Notes: generated from the letters alone by a model not told the origin. Counted from the stretch's first letter, positions 17,548-25,367 are shown. The stretch is DNA of 64,000 nucleotides from Lacipirellula parvula (GCF_009177095.1 NZ_AP021861.1:496001-560000), one strand, 5' to 3'. Made by a program: numbers and translations.

Positions 17548-19446
17548 TTAGTGATTCAAAATAAACTCATTACTATTGAGCACCGCCCACCACACATCCT
17601 GCAGCGTCTCCACGACGTTGCCATACCGCGCAGCCAGCAGCTCGTTGCAAACCTTCGTCTCATCCTTCCCCGGCAGCCGCCCCAGCGCCGCCCGGTAGAG
17701 GTAGCTGATCTTCTCGCGATCCGACAGCTCGGCGTTGTTCGCCACCTTGTCGAGGAACCCGCCGCTGTCCGCGCTGCACGCCCGCCGCACCAGCTCGCCG
17801 TTCATCATCGTCAGCGCCTGCGGGATCGAACCATTGAAACTCGTCGTCTCGGTCCCTTCGTCGTTGCCGCTCGCCGTGTTGAACTGCTCGAGCCACTGCT
17901 CCTTGAGCCGCTCGCGCTCCCCCTTCTTCAGCCCCGCGTCGGCGTGCGTCGCCGTCAGCAGCGATTCGTACAACTGCTCCGGCCCCATCTGCCGCACGTA
18001 AAACCGGCTAAACTGCGGTGGCCGCCCCTGCTCCGGATCGTCCTCCTTGTTGCCGGCGCCAATCTCGCTGCTCAGCCCGTACGCCTCGCTCAGCGCGATC
18101 CACCGCATCAGCTGCTTCATGTCGAAGCCCGCCGCGCGGAAGTCGTTCGCCAGCTCCTCCAGCAGCTCCGGATGCGAGGGCGGATTGTGCGAACCCATGT
18201 CGTCGATCGGCTTCGTGAACCCATACCCCATGAAGTGAGCCCACAGCCGATTCACCGCAGCCCGCTCCAGCTCCGGCGCCGCGAGCATCAGCTTCGCCAG
18301 CTCCGCCCGCCGATTCACCTGCGCGAGCCGCCCGCTGTTGCCGAACTCCGGCCCCTGCTCCGCAAACATCTCCGCCAGCGACCGCCCGTCGACGAACGCC
18401 GGATAAGCGACCTGCAACTGCCCGTTCCGCAGCTCGTAAAACAACGGCGCCGAGTACAGCTCCGCCTGATCGCGATCGACCAGCTTGCCATCTTTCATCT
18501 CGAGGAAGATCTCGCGGCGATTGTCGCGCGCCAGCATCTTCCCTTCGCCGGCAATGTCGGCGTCGCTCAGCGTCGCCAACCGCCGCGGATCATCGTCGTC
18601 CGGCCGCTCGACCTCGACCCGCGCCTGCCGAAAGAAGGCGTTGAGCTCCCAAAACTGGTTCTGCCGATGTTCGTTGAACGGATGGTTGTGGCACTGCGTG
18701 CACTGGACGCTCATCCCCAGAAAGATCTGCGCCGACTTCGCCGCCGCCTGGACGCCCCCCTCGTCGAGCTTCTCCACCAGGAAATTGACGGCGCCATTGA
18801 ACTCCGGCATCTCCGGCCGCGCATCGCCGCTCGCTGTGATTAGCTCCCGCACCATTTGGTTGTAGGGGCGATTCTCCGCAAAGCACTCGCTCAGATACGC
18901 CTTCATCCCCGACCGGCTGGTAATCGACTGCCGATCCGTCCCCCCGGTGCGGCCGATGAGCACGTTGGTCCACACGGTCGTCCAATTGCGGGCAAAATCA
19001 TCTGCATAATCGGGCCCGAGCAACCGGTTCACGAGCTCCGCCCGCTTCGTCTTGCTCCGCCGCGCGAGATACGCATCCAGCTCCGCCACCGTCGGCGTCC
19101 GCCCGAGCAAATCAAGATAAACCCGCCGGCACCACTCCCCGTCAGAAGCCGCCCGCGACGGGCGCAGGTTGTGAGCTTGCCAGCCTGCGCGCAAGAGCGC
19201 ATCGATCCGTGCGACGACAACATCGGTTTCCGGCGCCGCGAGAAACTTCTCGCCTTCGCTTTTGCCATCGCCGCTTGCCGGCTTCGCGCTGGCGTCAGCC
19301 GCTTCAGCTGCCTCGCCCACATTGAGCTTCTCAGCGGCATGCGTCGGCAGTACGAGCGCCGACAACAAGAAGAGCATCCCCGCCACTCCGCCTCCGCAGA
19401 GCCATCGCCGCCAGGCCAGGGAATGAACAAAACGGGCCACCGTCAT
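17548..19446 (-). CDS. DUF1549/DUF1553 protein with CxxCH motif
   Basis: ATG 19446 has AGGG about five bases upstream and gives a long signal anchor (MTVARFVHSLAWRRWLC...LSALVLPTHAAE); ATG 19491 is also possible. DUF1549 starts near residue 90 (RIDALLRAGWQAHNLRPSR, WCRRVYLDLLGRTPTVAELDAYL, NWTTVWTNVLIG). The motif VQCTQCHNHPFNEH contains CxxCH, the haem-attachment signature of the planctomycete cytochrome-like proteins. DUF1553 follows (RRAELAKLMLAAPELERAAVNRLWAHFMGYG, HNPPSHPELLEELANDF) and ends with the usual VWWAVLNSNEFILNH. The partner DUF1501 gene lies 105 bases downstream. The function is unproven; an envelope redox or sulfatase-associated role is inferred from the pairing. Confidence 0.93.
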   Translation of the reverse strand: MTVARFVHSLAWRRWLCGGGVAGMLFLLSALVLPTHAAEKLNVGEAAEAADASAKPASGDGKSEGEKFLAAPETDVVVARIDALLRAGWQAHNLRPSRAASDGEWCRRVYLDLLGRTPTVAELDAYLARRSKTKRAELVNRLLGPDYADDFARNWTTVWTNVLIGRTGGTDRQSITSRSGMKAYLSECFAENRPYNQMVRELITASGDARPEMPEFNGAVNFLVEKLDEGGVQAAAKSAQIFLGMSVQCTQCHNHPFNEHRQNQFWELNAFFRQARVEVERPDDDDPRRLATLSDADIAGEGKMLARDNRREIFLEMKDGKLVDRDQAELYSAPLFYELRNGQLQVAYPAFVDGRSLAEMFAEQGPEFGNSGRLAQVNRRAELAKLMLAAPELERAAVNRLWAHFMGYGFTKPIDDMGSHNPPSHPELLEELANDFRAAGFDMKQLMRWIALSEAYGLSSEIGAGNKEDDPEQGRPPQFSRFYVRQMGPEQLYESLLTATHADAGLKKGERERLKEQWLEQFNTASGNDEGTETTSFNGSIPQALTMMNGELVRRACSADSGGFLDKVANNAELSDREKISYLYRAALGRLPGKDETKVCNELLAARYGNVVETLQDVWWAVLNSNEFILNH

Positions 19447-19598
19447 GAAGCCCTCAATGCGAACCAGAAAAGAGTCGAAACGCCGCGCCATGCGGCTCAG
19501 TGATTCATTCTAAGCGACGACGCCCAACAACCAAAGAAACGGGAGCGTCAGTGGTCCGTCGTCAGTTGCCAATCTTTCGGCTGCCACGCAGGTGGTGT

Positions 19599-19641
19599 GG
19601 CTCCCTCCCCCTTGAGGGGAGGGTTGGGGAGGGGGTGGAAC
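19599..19641. repeat. Single REP arm, family R1
   Basis: GGCTCCCTCCCCCTTGAGGG followed by GAGGGTTGGGGAGGGGGTGG is one arm of the pair seen complete at 9728, 33861 and 52915. It lies within an 800-base stretch (19447-20247) that has no gene I can support. Confidence 0.8.
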
Positions 19642-19688
19642 CCTCGCATCTGCGTCGCCAACCGCCCACTAATCCTGCTGATCCCCCC

Positions 19689-19713
19689 TAGCCCCGGGCT
19701 CCGCCCGGGGGTC
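19689..19713. repeat. Short palindromic repeat (same family as 9610)
   Basis: TAGCCCCGGGCTCCGCCCGG matches the copy at 9610 base for base over 20 positions. Confidence 0.8.
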
Positions 19714-19812
19714 GCGCCGCCCATCGAGAGACTATCCATCAACCTCCCGCTCACCCCTCAGCAGCAGCCTTTCCCCCCGCCTGAACCCCGAACCCTCCCC
19801 CCTGAACCCTCT

Positions 19813-19906
19813 GTTGCAAAAAGCCTCACTTGTTCAATTTTGCAACACTCAAAAAGAACAGGCGAGCCTGGGATGCCTTGTGAAGTGCTTCCCAGACTCG
19901 CCTGTT
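19813..19906. repeat. Two adjacent hairpins in the intergenic region
   Basis: GTTGCAAAA at 19813 pairs with TTTTGCAAC ending at 19846. AACAGGCGAG...CTGGG at 19857 pairs with CCCAG...CTCGCCTGTT ending at 19906, with one mismatch. From here to 20247 several short frames overlap on both strands, none of which I accept as a gene; CAAACTCTT occurs twice (about 19960 and 20023). It could be a degraded mobile repeat or a non-coding RNA. Confidence 0.45.
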
Positions 19907-20247
19907 GTGGGGCTCGTTCGGCGTTCCCACGGCTTCTGGCAGGGAGGGTTGCCAGTCGCCGCAAACTCTTGCCTCTTAACCGTTTACGAGCCTCGTCGCT
20001 TGCCTCTCTTTGCCGGCCCCTTGCAAACTCTTCTCTGTTTCGGCCCCGGTCAGTCGCGTTCCGGCACGACTAACAGCCGCATGCTTGGGTGGCTTTGGCA
20101 AACCACTAAATGCAACCAGCGTGCCAAAGTTAGATCGCGGGTAGATATGGTGGTGGGCCAGTATGTGTTGCTGGCTAGCCAGTCGTGCGGAGCGAAAACG
20201 CAGAAAGTTGATTGAATTCAGCCATCGCACCCGTTAGCATCGCTGAA

Positions 20248-21276
20248 ATGGCGAAAAAGAAACCTACGAAGGCGGCGGGGACTGGGGTGGTTCTGCCTAA
20301 GAAGCTAAGCGGGGCAAAGAAGCCCGCGAAGCCGAAGGTAAAGCCGCCCCTATTTGCCTCGATGTGCCCTGGCACTGCTCCGCCCGGCAGTAATGCTCAC
20401 GAATACGCGCTGCCGGAAGAGTATTCAGATGCGTGCATTCGCCTAGAAGCGTTGCTCAAGATGCCTGTGTGGTTACTTGTGCAATCCGGAATGCCACGTG
20501 ATAGTTCGTTTCGCGGGCGCGATTGGAATATGCTTGGCGATGCGGTTTGCACCGAATTCCTTGCTGCTAGGCACACAGGAGCGTTGCCAAAGCAGCCAAT
20601 TGCATTGGTGATCGATTCCAACGGCGGCCTCGCACGGCAAACGTTTGTGCTTGCGTCTCTTCTCCGCCACCATTGCGGCGGGTTCGTCGCGGTTATTCCC
20701 AGGCGCGCAAAGAGTGCGGCGACGCTACTGTCGCTTGGAGCCGACCGAATAATCCTAAACACGCACGCTGAGCTTGGCCCGTTAGATGTGCAGCTAGCGG
20801 ACCCCGAGAGAGAGGAATATATATCCGGCTTGGATGAGGTTCAGTCACTGGAGCGAATGCACGCCTTCACGATGACTGCATTCGACAAAATGATGCTTTT
20901 GCTCGTCGATCGCTCAGGCAAGAAAACGTCCACGGTAATGCCGATCGTCAGTGCGTTTGTTTCCGCCCTTGCACGACCGATGTTTGAGAATATCGATGTC
21001 GTCCGTTATACTCAAATGTCCCGCCTTTTGAAGGTCGCTGAAGAGTACGCAAAGCGTTTGCTAGTAAGGAATTACGGCGACGCGGAGGCTTCGCGCATCG
21101 CAACTATGCTCGTGGAGAATTACCCAGAGCACGGTTTTCCGATTTATCGGGAAGAGGCTGAGAGGACAATTGGTCTAAAGATTGCAGATGCCTCCAGTGA
21201 GATAATAGAGACGTTGGAAGTCATGGCTCGATACCAATCGAACCTTTGCGCAATCGGACGTGTCGTAAAAAGCTGA
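20248..21276 (+). CDS. SDH-type Clp-fold serine protease (SppA/ClpP-like)
   Basis: The lysine- and proline-rich N-terminus (MAKKKPTKAAG...PKKLSGAKKPAKPKVKPP) precedes a Clp/crotonase-fold domain. ALVIDSNGGLARQ is the oxyanion-side glycine motif. VIPRRAKSAATLLSLGADRI holds the likely serine nucleophile, and AELGPLDVQ is the family hallmark following it. The pattern fits the serine dehydrogenase proteinase group (SDH_sah, related to SppA). No signal peptide or membrane segment is seen, so it is probably cytosolic. ATG 20248 is preferred over TTG 20212; no clear ribosome binding site, but TTAGCAT lies eight bases upstream, hinting at a leaderless message. A 66-residue gene follows after seven bases. 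The substrate is unknown. Confidence 0.75.
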   Translation: MAKKKPTKAAGTGVVLPKKLSGAKKPAKPKVKPPLFASMCPGTAPPGSNAHEYALPEEYSDACIRLEALLKMPVWLLVQSGMPRDSSFRGRDWNMLGDAVCTEFLAARHTGALPKQPIALVIDSNGGLARQTFVLASLLRHHCGGFVAVIPRRAKSAATLLSLGADRIILNTHAELGPLDVQLADPEREEYISGLDEVQSLERMHAFTMTAFDKMMLLLVDRSGKKTSTVMPIVSAFVSALARPMFENIDVVRYTQMSRLLKVAEEYAKRLLVRNYGDAEASRIATMLVENYPEHGFPIYREEAERTIGLKIADASSEIIETLEVMARYQSNLCAIGRVVKS

Positions 21277-21283
21277 GGGCGTT

Positions 21284-21484
21284 ATGAGCATGTATCAAGC
21301 TAATAAGAAATCAGGCCGAGAAAGTTCACGTCTAGTTGTGGAGCGAGCGATCGATCGTTCACGAATGGGCAAGGAACTGACTTGGGAGCAGCTTGCAGGG
21401 CGTGAGAGCACAAGCGTTCAACCGAGCAGCGAAAAGCCGTTCTCGGTGTCCAAGTGCGCAACGTCCCCGGAAACAAGCTCGTAG
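21284..21484 (+). CDS. Small charged protein co-transcribed with the SDH-type protease
   Basis: It starts eight bases after the protease stop codon, with GAGGG overlapping the gap as its ribosome binding site. It is 66 residues and rich in Arg, Ser, Lys and Glu (MSMYQANKKSGRESSRLVVE, then RSRMGKELTWEQLAG), with a disordered C-terminus. I do not recognise it. The tight spacing and the intrinsic terminator 26 bases later mark the two genes as one transcription unit. It could be a substrate, adaptor or inhibitor of the protease, which is inference only. Confidence 0.55.
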   Translation: MSMYQANKKSGRESSRLVVERAIDRSRMGKELTWEQLAGRESTSVQPSSEKPFSVSKCATSPETSS

Positions 21485-21510
21485 GACTTTCCTTACCTGA
21501 AGAATCCACT

Positions 21511-21545
21511 AACACCGTCCTTTGCAAAGGACGGTGTTTTTTATT
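21511..21545 (+). terminator. Strong intrinsic terminator of the protease operon
   Basis: AACACCGTCCTTTG pairs perfectly with CAAAGGACGGTGTT and is followed by TTTTTATT. It also lies five bases beyond the stop codon of the convergent transposase gene. Confidence 0.9.
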
Positions 21546-21549
21546 GACT

Positions 21550-22500
21550 TCAACAAGCGCGGGAAAGCAGGTCGCGCACGCTCCACACCTCAGTGGTCAA
21601 TCCGTGGGCCATGGCTGGGGTCTGTCCTTTGAGCGCCCGGTGAGCCCGGCAGTAGTTGTAGTGGGCGAAGAACAGACCCATCGCGGCCCGGTGGTTCGTC
21701 CACCGCTTGGAGAAGCAATAGGTGAGCCGCCCCATCCGCTTCACGAAGTTGCGAATGCTGCCGTTCATCCGCTCACTGTGGCTGGTGCAGATTTGTTCGT
21801 AGTTAGGACGGCCGAGAACTGCTGACCGCTTCGACGCTATTATCTTCGCCGGCGAATACTTCCGCTGCTCGTCTTTGCTGGTCCCGCCGAACACCTTGGT
21901 TACTTGGCCATAGTCGACCCGCTGGCCGAGGTTCCAAGCGATCGATGCTTCGTAGGTGGCGTAGCCGTCAGTCGATAGGTGGAAGCGGCCCGTGGTGGCG
22001 GTGGCGAGCTTACGCATGAAGGAATGCGAGTCCTCCATCGTGCGGCGCCCGTGGTGCCAAGTCACCAGCAGCTTCGTGTTGCGTTCGATGGCGGTCCAGC
22101 ACCACGAGTCCCCGCAACCGCCGACGTACTTCTTTTGAGCGGCAGTAGCTTCTTTGCAGAAAATGTACTGCCAGATTTCGTCGCATTGCACGTCGTCAAC
22201 GTGGATGCCGCGAATGTTCTCCTGCATGAACCGTTCGCACTTCTCCCCCACTTGAACGAGCAAGTCGAGGATCGTCGTCTTGCTGGTATCAGTGATGCGC
22301 GAGACCGCCCGGACGCTCATTCCTTCGCAGAGGAGGTTGATAATCTGGCAGGCACGGTCGAGGCCAATCCGCATCCCGTCAAACATGTCGGTCGATTGGG
22401 TGAATGTGACGCCGCAATCCTTGCAGCGGAAGCGGACGGCGCCGCTGGTGGTCTTTCCATGCTTCTTACGGTTCTCGTGCTGACAGACTGCTTGAATCAT
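21550..22500 (-). CDS. IS1-like DDE transposase
   Basis: The N-terminal zinc ribbon and HTH (C-x(n)-H..., VRFRCKDCGVTFTQS, GMSVRAVSRITDTSKTTILDLL) correspond to the InsA part. The catalytic region (VQCDEIWQYIFCKE, WCWTAIERNTKLLVTW, STDGYATYE, HSERMNGSIRNFVKRMGRLTY, NHRAAMGLFFAHYNYCR) corresponds to the InsB part, here fused in one 316-residue frame without a frameshift. ATG 22500 has GGGAG six bases upstream; the same GGGAG pairs with CTCCC in a small hairpin at 22507-22522 that may restrain translation. I could not find terminal inverted repeats or a target duplication, so the ends of the element are not defined. The protein looks full length. Confidence 0.85.
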   Translation of the reverse strand: MIQAVCQHENRKKHGKTTSGAVRFRCKDCGVTFTQSTDMFDGMRIGLDRACQIINLLCEGMSVRAVSRITDTSKTTILDLLVQVGEKCERFMQENIRGIHVDDVQCDEIWQYIFCKEATAAQKKYVGGCGDSWCWTAIERNTKLLVTWHHGRRTMEDSHSFMRKLATATTGRFHLSTDGYATYEASIAWNLGQRVDYGQVTKVFGGTSKDEQRKYSPAKIIASKRSAVLGRPNYEQICTSHSERMNGSIRNFVKRMGRLTYCFSKRWTNHRAAMGLFFAHYNYCRAHRALKGQTPAMAHGLTTEVWSVRDLLSRAC

Positions 22501-22626
22501 CACGGACTCCCAACGGTGGGAGCTTTCGCTTATGATTCAGTTACCAGGCTGGAATCTTGCGAAAGCTCGATTTCGGACGCCCCGTCGCGGCCCGCCAAGG
22601 CTGCGTCGGGGTTTTTCTTGCATGGA

Positions 22627-22694
22627 TTTATTGTAGCAACAATAAATGGCCGTGCAATGGTTGACCGTAATATTTTTGTTGCTACATTTATTGC
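22627..22694 (+). promoter_or_regulatory. Operator-promoter region of the ribbon-helix-helix gene
   Basis: TTTATTGT-AGCA-ACAATAAA (22627-22646) is an eight-base-armed palindrome, and its half GTTGCTACA recurs at about 22678-22686 just before the gene. TTGACC near 22661 and TACATT 16 bases later look like -35 and -10 boxes. TACATT ends seven bases before the ATG, so the message would start at or next to the start codon. The arrangement suits autorepression by the encoded DNA-binding protein. Confidence 0.55.
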
Positions 22695-22871
22695 ATGGAT
22701 AAACCAGCAGAACGGGGTCGTCCGCCCAAGCCCCCCGCAGAGCGAAAGACGGCGGAATTGCGAATCCGATTAACGGAAGCCCAGAGGGCCGAGCTGGATG
22801 CTGCGGCGGACGGCGATACGTCAACGTGGGCTAGAGAGTTGCTATTGAAATCTGCACGTCGTAAAAAATAG
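22695..22871 (+). CDS. Small ribbon-helix-helix-like protein
   Basis: A 58-residue protein beginning MDKPAERGRPPKPPAERKTA and continuing ELRIRLTEAQRAEL, a beta-strand-plus-helix pattern of ribbon-helix-helix regulators and antitoxins, then TSTWARELLLKSARRKK. The basic Pro/Arg-rich N-terminal arm is common in such proteins. No toxin-like gene lies directly beside it in the same direction; the next gene begins 129 bases later behind a tRNA-like hairpin. The palindromic operator upstream supports an autoregulating DNA-binding protein. There is no ribosome binding site, which agrees with a leaderless start. Confidence 0.65.
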   Translation: MDKPAERGRPPKPPAERKTAELRIRLTEAQRAELDAAADGDTSTWARELLLKSARRKK

Positions 22872-22874
22872 GCC

Positions 22875-22968
22875 GGAGGATCGGAGAGTCGAACTCATCC
22901 GACATTCGCCAGCTCCCTCCGGCGGCGTATAAAACCGCTGTGGTGGCCGAACCACGGGACGATCCTCC
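22875..22968 (-). other. tRNA-like hairpin element
   Basis: Read on the minus strand, GGAGGATCG at the 5' end pairs perfectly with CGATCCTCC at the 3' end (acceptor-like). GTGG-TTCGG-CCAC forms a D-arm-like hairpin. GCGG...CCGC forms an anticodon-arm-like hairpin with nine loop bases (TTTTATACG). CGGATGAG-TTCGA-CTCTCCG forms a T-arm-like hairpin with one bulged T. The 94-base length resembles tRNAs with a long variable arm (Ser, Leu, Sec). The nine-base anticodon loop and bulged T stem depart from a working tRNA, and no anticodon can be assigned. It could be a decayed tRNA, a tRNA-derived attachment site or an unrelated structured RNA. Confidence 0.35.
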
Positions 22969-23000
22969 CACTCCCTCACTTGAGTAAGTGAATCGGGGAC

Positions 23001-23624
23001 GTGTTCGCGCTTACGGCAAAAATCCTGCGAGAAATACACTTGGCTAGGCGAGATCCAGTAGAAACGGAAGAACTTCGTCTCGCGATGAGCCATGAATCGG
23101 ATCGCGGATGCGTCCTGATCGCGGCAGCTTGGGTGGATGATCAGCTTCGCGTTCTGATTGGCAATATCTTTAAAGACCTCAACGATTGCGGTGTTCACCC
23201 AGTTGCAGCGAAAGAGTTCGACGCCCTGAATAGATCAATCCTTGACGGCTGCTTCGGTAAATCGGTAAATCGTGTTAACTTCTGTCGCCTTATTGGAGCC
23301 ATTGACTCGCCAACAGCAGCGGCAATGGCAGCGCTTTTCCAATTGCGCAACGAGCATTTCGCTCACTTTGCCGGCGTTAGCGAATTAAGCGACAGCGCGG
23401 TGGCACCGAAACTGTCGGAATTCATAGAATCGGTGGTGGAAGCGCATCCCAATCCAGCATCCTTGCAGAACACGGTTTGTGGGCCTGGGCTTGAGCGACT
23501 TCGATTTACGACCGCCTTCGAGTCGCTGAGAGCAACCACCTTCGCCGCAGAAACAAACTTCTTCAAGATTGCGATACATCGTCGACTGCGGAGTCTTCCG
23601 ATCGAGCTGCGACCTCACAAATAA
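23001..23624 (+). CDS. Unrecognised protein with MltR-like ESDRG segment
   Basis: It starts with GTG 23001 right after GGGGAC; ATG at 23085 (MSHESDRG) is an alternative. The segment HESDRGCVLIAAAWVDDQLRVLI (about residues 30-52) resembles the conserved part of MltR-like regulators and related helical proteins (E-S-D-R-G, then a helix with D-x-x-L). LRNEHFAHFAGVSEL looks like the conserved R-N-x-x-x-H motif of such helical families. There is no membrane segment. It converges on and overlaps the 81-residue gene at 23563 by 62 bases. The family assignment is weak. Confidence 0.55.
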   Translation: MFALTAKILREIHLARRDPVETEELRLAMSHESDRGCVLIAAAWVDDQLRVLIGNIFKDLNDCGVHPVAAKEFDALNRSILDGCFGKSVNRVNFCRLIGAIDSPTAAAMAALFQLRNEHFAHFAGVSELSDSAVAPKLSEFIESVVEAHPNPASLQNTVCGPGLERLRFTTAFESLRATTFAAETNFFKIAIHRRLRSLPIELRPHK

Positions 23625-23808
23625 TGTAAGCGACCAACTTCGCTTCCGTGCCGAGATTTGCCCAGCTGTCGTGAAGTTGATAGGGAATATGGTTTCGCCA
23701 GTCATACCTGCGGCCGGCGCTCGCCCAATCAGGTTTCTCAATCGCAGCAAGTACGTCCTTGGCGCATATGTGGCCAATTTTCTCGGCTGCATTAATAATG
23801 CTTTCCAC
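23563..23808 (-). CDS. Small protein of unknown function
   Basis: GTG 23808 is preceded by AGGGGA with a seven-base gap, a good ribosome binding site. The 81 residues have balanced globular composition (MESIINAAEKIGHICAKDVL, then PDWASAGRRYDWRNHIPYQLHDSW). I do not recognise the family. Its 3' end overlaps the 3' end of the convergent gene at 23001-23624 by 62 bases, so one of the two ends may be longer than needed. Confidence 0.5.
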   Translation of the reverse strand: MESIINAAEKIGHICAKDVLAAIEKPDWASAGRRYDWRNHIPYQLHDSWANLGTEAKLVAYIICEVAARSEDSAVDDVSQS

Positions 23809-24071
23809 TGTGACTATCCCCTAAAGAGGGGCAGTGCGTCCTAAGTGCTAGGTAAGACTCGGCTTACAACCCAGCAACACTTAATGACCCACTACCGTAG
23901 ATATCCGCTGCCATTGTCAGAGTCCTGGATGGTGATAGCGAAGTAGGCAGGTAGTAAAATCCATCCGCTGGGCAGTGCGGACCAATTCCTCCGCCTAGGT
24001 CAGAGTTGTGGCACGGTTTGCATTTTTCCCCGTGCACGCGGCTGGCCGGCTCGGCGGAAGGACCGAGCAAC

Positions 24072-24815
24072 ATGGCTGAACCTCTGTCGCTATACCGCGC
24101 CCATTTTGAAGTCGTCTCGTTCTACTTGGAAACCGAGGGCTTGCATTCGACCCTGCGTGGATATGTGAATGCTCTGCCAAGAATTCCAGGTGCGAGCCTG
24201 GAACAAGTCAATTCTGACGTGCTCGCGGATATCCATCGTGCGAGCAAAGAGTCTGGCGAGTTCATGCAGCTAAACAACGACGATGCTCTATGGCTATTCC
24301 GCCGAGCATACGCACAGATGTCCCCTGGGCAACTCATTCGAAACGCTTACGCCAGCTACCATGACTTAGCTTATTGGGTAGCTGAGGGGTTCATCACCGA
24401 TCTGCAGTTCAGCAACAACGATGGTCATGGCGAGTATTCGGGCTCTATGAGCCACTGGCCAACGAGCTTGAACTCAGAAGGCATTCGGGTAGCTTTTGCG
24501 AAGAATGAACATGCTTTTGACGACTTGGTGGCTATCCAGGGCTATCTCAAACTTGAAGCAGCTGCCGCCGCAAATATTGCCCCGTCGATGGCCGTGGAGT
24601 TGACGCGAGACGCAGGGATTTCTGACGATGACCTGACACCAAGAGAGCGAAACATCTTGGAGGCTATTGGAGTCGCCACAATGCAGGCGAAGGAATTGGC
24701 CGAGAAGTCCGGGTATGTGTGCAATTCCAATTTTCGCTCAACGCTTTCAGGGCTCGTGAAGCGGCGTCACCTCAAGAAATGCCTGGATGGTTACGGATAT
24801 TTACGCCAGTCATGA
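24072..24815 (+). CDS. Unrecognised protein with a winged-helix-like C-terminus
   Basis: ATG 24072 is preceded by GGAAGGA; an earlier ATG at 24006 lacks such a site. The protein has 247 residues. The N-terminal two thirds are alpha-helical with aromatic clusters (LYRAHFEVVSFYLETEGL, SYHDLAYWVAEGF). The last 60 residues (LTPRERNILEAIGVATMQAK, KSGYVCNSNFRSTLSGLVKR, HLKKCLDGYGYL) read as a winged helix with a final beta-wing, so it may bind DNA. The base composition is visibly richer in A and T than the flanking core genes, as in the whole 20-25 kb stretch, which suggests transfer. Confidence 0.65.
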   Translation: MAEPLSLYRAHFEVVSFYLETEGLHSTLRGYVNALPRIPGASLEQVNSDVLADIHRASKESGEFMQLNNDDALWLFRRAYAQMSPGQLIRNAYASYHDLAYWVAEGFITDLQFSNNDGHGEYSGSMSHWPTSLNSEGIRVAFAKNEHAFDDLVAIQGYLKLEAAAAANIAPSMAVELTRDAGISDDDLTPRERNILEAIGVATMQAKELAEKSGYVCNSNFRSTLSGLVKRRHLKKCLDGYGYLRQS

Positions 24816-25112
24816 CGCCTTGCTTACATGTCAGTTAGATGCTCGGCGGCGCATTTTTCCCGTAGAGGGCATGTGGGGACACGACATGTCGTCTGACTTG
24901 TCAGCGATATGCTGATAACCGTGTGCGCATAGGATGAGAGCAGCTTGGAAGTCAGCTCAAATCCTTAGTCGTTCGTTAGCGCGAACGACGCAGCGCCCGA
25001 GGGGCACTGGAGTTTGTGATGCGGTTGTTCCCATCCGTTAGAAGGTAGGACCGCACGGCCATGGATGGCCAATGTTGGCAGCGCCAGGTCGGCGCGATGT
25101 TTCTAACTAAAC
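24816..25112. other. Intergenic region with one hairpin
   Basis: GTCGTTCG-TTAGCG-CGAACGAC at 24968-24989 is a perfect eight-base stem. GTTAGAA at 25037 and TTCTAAC at 25100 form a distant inverted pair of the same heptamer that occurs in the promoter repeat further right. I see no gene here. Confidence 0.4.
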
Positions 25113-25367
25113 CTAGAACGGAGCCGTCACCGCGTAAGCAGCTACCCGCTGCCCAAGCGTCAGCCCATCTAGCAAGACGACGCCGCGAGTGTCGCGGTGT
25201 CCGTCAACGCAGACCACCAACTCCCCTTCAGTCCCCGGCGGCAACTCGCACGCCTCGGCAAACGTGAGCGTCGTCCGTCCCGTCTTCGCCAAGCGAATCA
25301 TTGACTCGCCCACCGCCAAGAATGCTTGGACGGTGGCCGAATAGCCGTTGTCGCGTTGGATGCCCAT
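25113..25367 (-). CDS. Small planctomycete-type beta protein, divergent from a kinase-like gene
   Basis: An 84-residue protein with MGIQRDNGYSATVQAFLAVG, IRLAKTGRTTLTFAEACELP, PGTEGELVVCVDG and GVVLLDGLTLGQRVAAYAV. This pattern of an I-R-L-A-K-T strand, a PGTE turn and a V-x-V-D-G strand recurs in small planctomycete proteins of unknown role, recalled from general knowledge. Its start codon abuts that of the divergent gene: the bases CATATG at 25365-25370 are the two start codons back to back. There is no room for a normal promoter between them, so each gene's promoter must lie in the other's coding sequence. Confidence 0.65.
   Translation of the reverse strand: MGIQRDNGYSATVQAFLAVGESMIRLAKTGRTTLTFAEACELPPGTEGELVVCVDGHRDTRGVVLLDGLTLGQRVAAYAVTAPF

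Noticed and set aside
19814-20215. Possible 133-residue protein in the intergenic stretch
   Set aside because: It runs through two strong hairpins, has competing frames over the same bases and no recognisable domain; treated as a structured repeat.
21500-22560. Complete insertion sequence with terminal inverted repeats around the transposase
   Set aside because: I could not find matching ends or a target duplication by eye; only the coding region is reported.
22872-23000. Functional selenocysteine tRNA, because of length and the GGAGGATCG end
   Set aside because: No TCA anticodon, a nine-base anticodon loop and a bulged T stem; kept only as a tRNA-like element.
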